Source: Treponema pallidum subsp. pallidum str. Nichols (GTDB taxonomy: Bacteria; Spirochaetota; Spirochaetia; Treponematales; Treponemataceae). Taken from it: 64,000 bases of DNA. A program made the position numbers and the translations under genes. Positions 51,437-59,063 of this stretch are shown one piece after another. Location of the stretch: the NCBI RefSeq assembly GCF_000410535.2, contig NC_021490.2:344501-408500 (forward strand), given 5' to 3'. Numbering within the stretch: position 1 is the first letter of the stretch; every line of letters begins with the position of its first letter. Below the pieces are notes generated by a model that was given only the letters and a program-made list of their open reading frames with translations, made no database searches and was not told where the DNA came from.

Positions 51437-52312
51437 GTGCAGTCGCTGAGTTTGCGCGCTCACGCAAAGGTGAACATGCATCTGTGGGTTGGTGCACGTC
51501 GGGCCGATGGTCTTCACTCGATTGAGAGTGTAATGCAGCGCATTACGCTTGCGGATTCTTTGTCTCTTTCGCGCCTGGATATCCCTGGCCGGTGTGAGGT
51601 GTGTTCGCCTTATATGGCTCTGCCTCGAGAAAACACGCTGACCCGTGCGTATGCGCGGTTTTGTCAGGTAACTGGCGTTCACGATGGTGTGCGCGTGCGC
51701 GTAGTGAAGCGTATCCCTGCAGGGTCTGGACTTGGTGGGGGGTCTGCTGATGCTGCCGCGCTTTTGTGTGGCCTTGATACGTTGTTTGGGACGACCCTTT
51801 CTGCTCGGGTTCTACGAGAAGTGGCGTATAGTGTCGGCAGTGATGTCCCTTTTTTCCTGGCTTCCCAGGCTGCGTGCGTGCTAGGTGGTGGTGAGCAGCT
51901 CGTTCCCCTTGTTCCAAAGACTGGCTATCTGGGGCTTTTGGTCTGGCCGGGATTGCACAGCGGTTCTGCACAGGCCTATGAGGATTTGGACAGGTTGCGT
52001 GCGTGCGGCGTACATGCTGCCGACGGCGAGCAGTACTCTCTGCGTGGGGCTACCGCGCTTTCTGCGCACTATGCACAGGATTGTGCGCGGTGGCGGTTTT
52101 TTAATAGCTTAGATGCCCCTGTACAGCGTCGGTACCCTGTAGTCGCCCTTGCGCGTTGGGATCTGGCCCGTGCGGGTGCGTGCTTTACAGCGATGAGTGG
52201 AAGCGGGAGCGCGGTTTTTGGTCTGTATCGGGATGAGGAGGAGCTTCGGCGCGCGCATAAGCTGCTTGCAAAGCGGTGGTGTTGGTGTGTGCGTGTCCGG
52301 TTATGTGGGTAG
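51437..52312 (+). CDS. ispE: 4-diphosphocytidyl-2-C-methyl-D-erythritol kinase
   Basis: IspE phosphorylates CDP-methylerythritol in the non-mevalonate isoprenoid pathway, which supplies undecaprenyl carriers used by MraY. The 291-residue GHMP kinase shows [20 protein letters not shown], the ATP loop [18 protein letters not shown], and a C-terminal [14 protein letters not shown] 51437 is the only start that keeps the first strand. A consensus promoter ends five bases upstream and no Shine-Dalgarno exists, so a leaderless GTG-start mRNA is predicted. Confidence 0.93.
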   Translation: MQSLSLRAHAKVNMHLWVGARRADGLHSIESVMQRITLADSLSLSRLDIPGRCEVCSPYMALPRENTLTRAYARFCQVTGVHDGVRVRVVKRIPAGSGLGGGSADAAALLCGLDTLFGTTLSARVLREVAYSVGSDVPFFLASQAACVLGGGEQLVPLVPKTGYLGLLVWPGLHSGSAQAYEDLDRLRACGVHAADGEQYSLRGATALSAHYAQDCARWRFFNSLDAPVQRRYPVVALARWDLARAGACFTAMSGSGSAVFGLYRDEEELRRAHKLLAKRWCWCVRVRLCG

Positions 52313-52320
52313 GATATCTT

Positions 52321-52393
52321 TGGGACGTCGGCAAGTGGTAAGCCAACGGTTTTTGGTACCGTCATTCCGTAGGTTCGAATCCTACCGTCCCAG
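52321..52393 (+). tRNA. tRNA-Gln(UUG)
   Basis: Acceptor TGGGACG/CGTCCCA, anticodon stem ACGGT/ACCGT with loop TTTTGGT (anticodon TTG), T arm GTAGG-TTCGAAT-CCTAC and discriminator G at 52393. U1–A72 with G73 is typical of tRNA-Gln. CCA is not encoded. It lies between ispE and rplY on the same strand. Confidence 0.96.
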
Positions 52394-52433
52394 TTTGCGG
52401 CGTGTTCGCTTTCTGTGCATGGAGGATTGGATT

Positions 52434-53024
52434 GTGGATGAAAGGCGTTTGAAGGGGAAAAGGCGCGTCCAGTTGGGGAAGTATGCCGCTGTGCGTGGCA
52501 GAAAGGAAGGGCGTTTGCCTGCGGTTATGTATGACCATCGGGGCGTGTCCGTTCCCCTTGAACTTGCGCAGCAAGACTTCGATAGATTGTTTCGTGCCTT
52601 AACCAGGAGTACTGTTCTGTCTTTGGAACTGGATGGTGGCGAGGTCTTTTGCGTTTTTGTTAAGGACTATCAGCATAACATGGTCAGTGACCGTGTGGAG
52701 CATGTGGATTTCTACGCAGTTGAAGAGAGTGTTCCGTTGCGAATGCGAATCCGGCTGCAGTTGTGTGGTTCTCCTGAAGGAGTGCGCTATGGGGCTCGCT
52801 TGGAAAAGGGGCTCTCATATATCGAGGTAGAGTCTTTGCCGCGCAACTTGCCCGACCGTGTTGTGCTTGATATCAGTGGGCTCGGGGCCGGCGACGTGCG
52901 CCGTGTGCGTGATGTTCCTCTGCCCGCGTCGGTGGTGGTTCTCAGCGATCCTGATGCGGTGATTGTGGCACTCAGTTCTTCTGCTTCCGAAGCGGGTTCA
53001 CCCGCTGGCGCGAGGACCGGCTAG
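52434..53024 (+). CDS. rplY: 50S ribosomal protein bL25 (CTC type)
   Basis: The 196-residue protein has the L25 5S-rRNA-binding domain ([27 protein letters not shown], then the [16 protein letters not shown] strand) and the C-terminal TL5/CTC beta domain ([19 protein letters not shown]). GTG 52434 has GGAGG eight bases upstream and fits the family start; an ATG at 52419 lies before the ribosome site. tRNA-Gln precedes it closely, and the two may share a transcript. Confidence 0.92.
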
Positions 53025-53083
53025 ATGGTGCGCGGTGTAACGCGCGCGGTGCGGCACACTGTGCAGCGTGCCCGTCTTTATAG

Positions 53084-54517
53084 GTGAGTGAGTCTAGGCA
53101 GAAGCTTCACCCGCTGCTCGTCCACGTGGCGCGTAGCTTTGGGCATTTCCTTGTGCCGAGAAAGCCTTCTTGCTTGCTCGTGGCGGTTTCAGGAGGTGCC
53201 GATTCGCTTGCGCTTCTTTATGCGGCGCACGAGCTCGCTCCTGACTTTGGGGTGTGTGCGTGCGCGGTCACGGTTGATCACAGTCTGCGCGCTCAGGAAG
53301 GTGCGCTCGATGCGCGTTTTGTGCGTGCGCTGTGTGCTCGTTTTTCTCCTCCCCTTCCGTGTTTCGTGCAGCAGATTTCTGCCGGTGCGGTGCACGCGTG
53401 TGCTAAAATTCGTGGCCGCGGTGTGCAGGACGCGGCGCGTGCACTGCGCTATAAGGTCTTTGACCACGTGGCTGCTCGCTGCGGAGCACAGGTGGTTCTA
53501 ACCGCGCACACCCGTGATGATCAGTACGAAACACTGCTCATGCGCTTATTCCAGGGAGCGGCCGCGTCCGCGTTGCAAGGTATACGAGCTGCGCGTGGAC
53601 GGTACGTGCGTCCGCTGCTAAAGGTGAGCCGCACGTGTGTTGAAGATTTCTTGCAGACGCGTGGTGTGCGTTGGCGCGAAGACGCATCAAATACGTGCAG
53701 GAAATATGTGCGTAACCGTATCCGTCATGAACTTATCCCTGCACTTGATGCAGTGCTTGCAGGGTGGCGCTCTGGCTTAGACAAAACGTTTGCGGGGATT
53801 AGTGCAGAACACAGCTTTTGTGTTGCTGCCTTGACGCGGTGGCGTGAAGGTTGTTCGCATGCGTGGGAACCAGTACCACGTGCGTTGGGCACGCGTCTGC
53901 GGATGCCTCGGTCGGACTTTCTCGCCGCTGAATTTATATTGCGCTTCTTTCTTTTGCAGGAGGCTTGCGTTCGTTTGGGAGTTTCGCACCGGGTGCCACG
54001 CGGGGCGCTTGAACGGTGTGCGCGTTTTGATGGTGTGCGTCGGATACACGTTTCAGGGCTGCAGTTAGAGCGTGCCGGTGCATATGTGCTTTTTTCCTGC
54101 ATACATGCGTCGGACACAGCACGTGAGACAAAGAAACAGGATGCAGGATCACCTCCTTCCTCTGAAAAGCAAGGAGTGAGTGCAATCTACGTGGCGCGTC
54201 CTGGTGCCTACCCCTGTGCGTGCGGAACGCTTCTTGTGGAAGTACGTCCTGCCGGCGTGTTTGTCTGTTGCGCACAGGACCACGTGGGTGTAGGTCCGTT
54301 TTCTTTTCCCTTTTATATCAGAACCCATCGCACGGGAGACACCATCTCCATCCGCGGTGGTCATAAGGGGATCCGAAAGATGTTCTCAGAGTGGCACGTA
54401 CCTTTATCGGACCGCACGGTGTTACCGATGATAGAGCAGGATGGTGTGTTGCGTGCGCTCTATGGCGCAGCACTTGGTTACCAAAATCGTTACGCGGAGA
54501 GGACTCCTCATGAGTAA
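53084..54517 (+). CDS. tilS: tRNA(Ile)-lysidine synthase
   Basis: TilS converts C34 of the AUA-reading tRNA-Ile to lysidine. The 477-residue protein has the PP-loop LVAVSGGADSLALLYAAHE, then VDHSLR, LTAHTRDDQYETLLMRL, and DASNTCRKYVRNRIRHELIP. A C-terminal TilS domain follows with RTHRTGDTISIRGGHKGIRKMFSEW and VPLSDRTVLPMI. GTG 53084 is the likely start but has no clear ribosome site. It overlaps the next gene by 8 bp. Confidence 0.95.
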   Translation: MSESRQKLHPLLVHVARSFGHFLVPRKPSCLLVAVSGGADSLALLYAAHELAPDFGVCACAVTVDHSLRAQEGALDARFVRALCARFSPPLPCFVQQISAGAVHACAKIRGRGVQDAARALRYKVFDHVAARCGAQVVLTAHTRDDQYETLLMRLFQGAAASALQGIRAARGRYVRPLLKVSRTCVEDFLQTRGVRWREDASNTCRKYVRNRIRHELIPALDAVLAGWRSGLDKTFAGISAEHSFCVAALTRWREGCSHAWEPVPRALGTRLRMPRSDFLAAEFILRFFLLQEACVRLGVSHRVPRGALERCARFDGVRRIHVSGLQLERAGAYVLFSCIHASDTARETKKQDAGSPPSSEKQGVSAIYVARPGAYPCACGTLLVEVRPAGVFVCCAQDHVGVGPFSFPFYIRTHRTGDTISIRGGHKGIRKMFSEWHVPLSDRTVLPMIEQDGVLRALYGAALGYQNRYAERTPHE

Positions 54518-56828
54518 GGGAATGTGCCCACGTATGGGAAGACTCTGTGCAGTGAGTATCTTTTGTGCATTTTCTGGCATCCAAGATGCCTCGTGCGTGT
54601 CTGAACCTGCACCTCCACAGGATTTAGAACGTAATCATCCAGGTGTTGCGGCTCGGTATCTGCAGGAAGGGCGATGGCAGGAAGCTTTGTCCCAGGCAGA
54701 GCAGGGAGTCGCTTCTGCTCCGCAAATAGCAGACTTTTTATTTATTGCTGCACGGGCTTCTTACGCGCTGCAGCAGCCGCGCGCACGTGCGTTACAGTGG
54801 ATGGCCCGTGCCGTGGCAAAGGATATGCAATGGTGTGTGTACGATATAGAAGAGGTGCGGCTTTTTTATGCTCGTCTGTGTGTGGATACGTTGCAGCACG
54901 CCCGTGCACTGGAACTTCTTGCAACGGCTGAGCAGGTGTCTGCAGATGCAGATTGGTTGCGTGCCCGGGCACGTTACGGGCTCGGACAAGTTGAGCACGC
55001 GCAGGAGCTGATCGAAAAAGCGTTGGAACGTTGGGCGCTTGACGCGCGCTTTGCAAAGTTGTTTTTTGCGCAAGAGCGTTCACGACGTCCCTCGTCGCGG
55101 TCAAAAAAGATAGCAGATTCCATCCTGTCACGTCTTTCTGTATGGCAGGAGCAGGACCCATCGCTGCTTGTAGAGGCGGCTCTATTTGAACCTCGAACGA
55201 ACATGGCATTTCGATATCTGCAAACGTATTTTACCTTGCGTCCGTTAGATGCTCCTGGAGAGAGTTCTGCTCAATCCTCATATGAGCAAAGCACGCGCGC
55301 AGGGGATTCTGCTCCTGAGCAGGAGCTGTACGCGCGTGCCCAGTCAATTGTGTTGGGATTGCAGTATGGAGTGCTGGATGAACAACGCGCGATGGAGATG
55401 TTCTGTACGCTGAATTCCCCTCTGGCAGTTCCTGCGGTTGACCCGACCGATGATGTTTCAAGCTTCGGTGTGCATGCGTCGTCTGTGTCTTCATCCACTC
55501 CCTTGCAGCGCGTGGTGGTTTTGTATGCGGATCTGCTGCATGAGTTCAGTCGTTTGCTTGCAAGTCGGCCGATTCGCGCACGTTTTGCGCGGTTTCTTGC
55601 GGAGTTCGAAGGTGTGTTGTATACCGATGAAAATCGGGACGGCATTGTTTCTGCGCGTGTGTTTTTTAAAGCAGGAAGGCCGAGCCGGGCACAGTTCGAT
55701 ACAAACCAGGATGGCATCCTCGAGTATGAAGTCTATGCGAATGACGGTGCGCCAACGTGCGTGCACACGATGCACAGTACGCAAAAGACGGAATTGTCGC
55801 GCGCTTCTGTGTTCCCCATACCCCAGAATATTGCCGCGCACGACCATGAGCGTGCTGCTGAGCGCTGGATTGCCCCGCGCGTGTCGCTTCCTGCAGATAA
55901 TGGGGTGGAGGGAGAAACTCAGGCGCGTGTTCCTTTGACGCAGCAAGGCTACAGAGTGTGTTACGATCGCTACCCTGAAGTACACCAGGTGGGGTGGGAG
56001 GATAAAACGTACGTATTGCGTCCTCGTGCACTTCGGTGGCAGCCGGTACGCATGCAGTCCTTAGATCTTGCGCGAGATTTAGAAGGTGTGCGGTCGCACG
56101 ATTTTTTCACAATGGTATTGACAAATGAGCCGCTCCCTACTGAGCAGCAGATCACAGTTTCTTCCCTTTATTACGAAAAGCCTGATTCCCTGTTTGAGCG
56201 TGCCCGCGTAAGGACGTACCTTGATGAAGGGCTGCCTTTATTTTCTGAAACTCATGTTGGATCGCGTTTTCGTGCGCGTACGCACTATGTGGATGGACGC
56301 GCAACGCGACGGGATAGCGATCGGGATGATGATGGATTTTTTGAAACGCGGGAATACTACAATGCTCAAGGGGCGGTACGTGCGTTGTCAGTTGACGTGC
56401 ACAAGGATCGAAGTTTTGCCTATCAAGAAGAGTATGGAGCGAAGGGACAGAAGGTGCAAAAATGGTATGGCCGTGGACGTGTGACGATTTCGCACACAGA
56501 ACTACCTACCGGTCATGCGCGTACTGAGTGGTTGCACCCGGTGACAGGTAGGCACGTGACAGTAGATTTTGTGCAGGGGGTGCCTAAAAGGCTGCTAGTG
56601 GATGGGGAGGTGCACGCGCTTACCAAAGACCCGCGTAACGCTGCGTTATATTGGGTGCGGCGGATCCCGCGGAACGGGGACGAAGTGGGACAAAGAATAG
56701 TTGAATCTTTCCGCGCGGCGACCTCACCGGTGGTGTCCGAGTATTTCAGGACGGGTGGGAGCGTGGTGCGAGCGGTCCGCTCCGGAGGAGTTGTCTTCGC
56801 CGAGGAGCTTGAACCAGGGAAGGAGTAG
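54510..56828 (+). CDS. Large exported protein with TPR-like N terminus and DxDxDG loops
   Basis: I do not recognise the family. The 772-residue protein has a signal-like start (MGRLCAVSIFCAFSGIQ, then a Cys in DASC), a helical repeat region with TPR character (AARYLQEGRWQEALSQAEQ, ARARYGLGQVEHAQELIEKA), and a beta-rich remainder. Three EF-hand-like acidic loops appear near residues 373 (DENRDGIVS), 397 (DTNQDGILEYE) and 602 (DSDRDDDGFFE); together with YEVYANDG and REYYNAQG segments they look like repeated sheet modules. Calcium binding is possible. GGAGAGGA lies just before ATG 54510, inside the end of tilS. Confidence 0.7.
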   Translation: MSKGMCPRMGRLCAVSIFCAFSGIQDASCVSEPAPPQDLERNHPGVAARYLQEGRWQEALSQAEQGVASAPQIADFLFIAARASYALQQPRARALQWMARAVAKDMQWCVYDIEEVRLFYARLCVDTLQHARALELLATAEQVSADADWLRARARYGLGQVEHAQELIEKALERWALDARFAKLFFAQERSRRPSSRSKKIADSILSRLSVWQEQDPSLLVEAALFEPRTNMAFRYLQTYFTLRPLDAPGESSAQSSYEQSTRAGDSAPEQELYARAQSIVLGLQYGVLDEQRAMEMFCTLNSPLAVPAVDPTDDVSSFGVHASSVSSSTPLQRVVVLYADLLHEFSRLLASRPIRARFARFLAEFEGVLYTDENRDGIVSARVFFKAGRPSRAQFDTNQDGILEYEVYANDGAPTCVHTMHSTQKTELSRASVFPIPQNIAAHDHERAAERWIAPRVSLPADNGVEGETQARVPLTQQGYRVCYDRYPEVHQVGWEDKTYVLRPRALRWQPVRMQSLDLARDLEGVRSHDFFTMVLTNEPLPTEQQITVSSLYYEKPDSLFERARVRTYLDEGLPLFSETHVGSRFRARTHYVDGRATRRDSDRDDDGFFETREYYNAQGAVRALSVDVHKDRSFAYQEEYGAKGQKVQKWYGRGRVTISHTELPTGHARTEWLHPVTGRHVTVDFVQGVPKRLLVDGEVHALTKDPRNAALYWVRRIPRNGDEVGQRIVESFRAATSPVVSEYFRTGGSVVRAVRSGGVVFAEELEPGKE

Positions 56829-56867
56829 GGCCCGGCGATCCCTCTGCTGGGGACTCAGTCCGGTGCG

Positions 56868-57478
56868 ATCACGATTTGCCAGTTTCGATATAACTGTAGG
56901 GGTGTACTTTGAAATGCCGAAGTAGTGGGAGACCCTGTCTTCCGCGCGTGTAATGAGAAACGCCCCTATCTGGCTGAGAAAGTGGATGGCATCCGTTTTT
57001 TCCTTTTTACTCATGAGCGCTGCAGGTTTTCCTACTCTTTCTACAGACTCTTCTATCAGGTCGTCGAGGAACGCACTGACGCTCTTAAGGTGGATATGCG
57101 AGGCGGTCTCCGCAGCAGTGCCGGTGAGCCGGCCAAGCGCAAACTGCGTAACCTACAAAGCAGTAATATCAAAGTTTATCGCTAGAATCGCCTGAGCCGT
57201 GCTATGTTCGTCACGAATATACAACATGCTCGACTTAAGGGAGCGGCAGTTCTCCGTGCGAATGAGGTAGTTGAGCCGCCCTTGCCTGTTTCTATTCCGT
57301 AATTCTTGAAGAGCGACAGGCGGGGTCTGTCTCCAACCCTGCTACTGGTAACGCGTCCATTTGTGATAAAATCAACCGCGCAGTTTTTACCATCGCTACT
57401 GACGCCGTACACAGCCACCTCACAGTCATGCCCGAAATGAGACGCGATCCCCTGAGCAACTTGCTGCAGGATTTGCAC
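56868..57478 (-). pseudogene. Broken YheO-like PAS/HTH transcriptional regulator
   Basis: Read from GTG 57478 (AAGGGAT upstream), the minus strand gives a YheO-type sensor domain (VAQGIASHFGHDCEVAVYG, FITNGRVTSSRVGD). The frame then shifts: near 57271–57285 one base seems lost, and the next frame continues with LNYLIRTENCRSLKSSMLY and AILAINFDITAL. A TAG at 57153–57155 follows, after which the same frame goes on with a linker and the C-terminal helix-turn-helix (MSKKEKTDAIHFLSQIGAF, RVSHYFGISKYTPTVISKL). Two inactivating changes in one clear family pattern mark a pseudogene. It lies just downstream of the lipoprotein gene. Confidence 0.8.
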
Positions 57479-57510
57479 TGTCTATCCCTTTTTTACTGCA
57501 TCGACCTCGT

Positions 57511-58407
57511 TCATATGCCTCTCTCGGTAAGTAGTTTCTTTATGGTTTGCTTGATCTGTGCAACCCGCGCAGCATGCGGATGGGCTGCAACAGCTTTTCG
57601 CAAGCACGCGACTACGTCCTCTGTAGATACCTTTTCTGAAAGAGCATAGGTGTATGCGGTCAGGTACCACGCTTCCTGTTTTTGAGATGCACTCAGAAAC
57701 GGTGACTGCGCTAAATCCTTGTAAGCATTCCCCGCTGCTACAAGGTTTTCTTGCTTGATAAATTTCTCTGCGCGCCGCCGTGCCAGGTGAAACATGTAAT
57801 CCCCGTGGAGACCTGAGACATTTTCGTGATCAGCCTGGAGTGCTTCTTTTCGGAGGGCGTCGTACCGCGCAGAGCGTGGGTAACGCACCGTCTTAAGAAA
57901 TGCATCGATGGCAATTGCTTTTTCAGCAGCTTCGGTCTGAGCGATACGGTCACGCGCCGCCAGCACTTTTTTTCTCGAAGCGTCCGCAGACCGTATTAGC
58001 GCCCACAGCTCCTGCTCGCTCGACAGCGTCGAATGTATGCGCTGCGCAAAGTAAGCGTCCCCTTGTGCGCTTTGGAGAACAAGGAACGGAAGGCCATCAA
58101 CCTCATACTCCGAAAACAACAAGCGATTACGTTCGCGCGCCTCAGGGGAAAGGGTGTATGCGCTGTGAGGAGCCTCGACGCGAAGAAAGCGATACGATTT
58201 GGAAAGACGCGCAACCAATTCAGGGGTAAAGATGGTGACAGATGCACCCGTCTCGTTGTAAGAGACAAATAGCATCAGCGCCTCTCTCGTCTCTGTCTGA
58301 GAAACCTCCAGAACCGAGAGCGGGTCTGTGACCGCATCACTCTGACCCGTGGCACAACCGGACAGCGCAGCCGCTGCGCAAACGGAAAGCAACAGACTTG
58401 TCTTCAC
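57511..58407 (-). CDS. Lipoprotein with thioredoxin-like and TPR-like parts
   Basis: The 298-residue protein begins with a good lipoprotein signal (MKTSLLLSVCAAAALSGC, lipobox LSGC). Residues about 45–150 have a thioredoxin-like pattern (EALMLFVSYNETGASVTIF, then DGLPFLVLQSAQGDAYF with the cis-Pro-like segment) but no CxxC, so no redox role is expected. The C-terminal half is helical with a TPR-like end (NAYKDLAQSPFLSASQKQEAW, VACLRKAVAAHPHAARV). GTG 58407 begins the signal. Function unknown; membrane-anchored in the periplasm by inference. Confidence 0.75.
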   Translation of the reverse strand: MKTSLLLSVCAAAALSGCATGQSDAVTDPLSVLEVSQTETREALMLFVSYNETGASVTIFTPELVARLSKSYRFLRVEAPHSAYTLSPEARERNRLLFSEYEVDGLPFLVLQSAQGDAYFAQRIHSTLSSEQELWALIRSADASRKKVLAARDRIAQTEAAEKAIAIDAFLKTVRYPRSARYDALRKEALQADHENVSGLHGDYMFHLARRRAEKFIKQENLVAAGNAYKDLAQSPFLSASQKQEAWYLTAYTYALSEKVSTEDVVACLRKAVAAHPHAARVAQIKQTIKKLLTERGI

Positions 58408-58509
58408 GAAAGAACACCCATGCCCGCCCCCAGTGTACGAGGGTACAAGGGTGCTGTCAAGCAAGTCTTTATCGCTGTGCAGTGAGTGTTGTGCGTGCTA
58501 CAATGCCCC

Positions 58510-58989
58510 ATGACTGAGGAGACTGCACAACGTGTTATCCGTGCATTGAGAACTGTCGCAGCGCTCATCGTCTGTGTGTTACTTCTCGGCACCTGCGGGG
58601 CGTTCCGTGTGAGGACACACAGTGCTCCAAGGGAAACGCAGACTAGGCGTACAACCCGGGGGATTGCCCAGCGGGAATCTGCCCATGCAGTCTATGCAGA
58701 ACTTGGACGCTTGCGCGCGCTGAGTGCGGATAAGCAGCCTGTGAGTGTCATCATTACCCCACTTTTGCAATATCCTGCCGCAGATCACGCCCTGTATGAG
58801 GAGCTCGTTCAGAAAAAAGAACAACTGAGACGTGCGTCTCTTGCGTGGTGTGCACAGCACACCGCGCAAGAATTGCATATGCTTGGCCCCGAGCAGCTAA
58901 AAATTGCCTTGCGCGATGCGCTCAACACACAGCTGAGTCTCGGGAGAGTTACCCATGTCTTTCTTGAAGAATTTATCATTCTGTTCTGA
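58510..58989 (+). CDS. FliL-like membrane protein
   Basis: The 159-residue protein has one N-terminal helix (LRTVAALIVCVLLLGTCGA) and a C-terminal part with the FliL pattern: AELGRLRALSADKQPVSVIITPLLQYP, then YEELVQKKEQLRRA and LKIALRDALNTQLSLGRVTHVFLEEFIIL. FliL proteins sit at the flagellar basal body and help stator function. No flagellar neighbours are present, so it may be a paralogue. TACAAT (58499–58504) ends five bases before the ATG and no ribosome site is visible. Confidence 0.68.
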   Translation: MTEETAQRVIRALRTVAALIVCVLLLGTCGAFRVRTHSAPRETQTRRTTRGIAQRESAHAVYAELGRLRALSADKQPVSVIITPLLQYPAADHALYEELVQKKEQLRRASLAWCAQHTAQELHMLGPEQLKIALRDALNTQLSLGRVTHVFLEEFIILF

Positions 58990-59063
58990 GCGGCGGTCTT
59001 TACCTGGAACAGGATAGACATCTGGATGGTCCTGCCCATCAAGCAAAATAATGAGATTGCTCT

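Noticed and set aside
57153-57285. Programmed frameshift and stop-codon readthrough in the YheO-like gene
   Set aside because: No slippery heptamer, stimulatory hairpin or special stop context is visible, and two separate events would be needed; gene decay is simpler.
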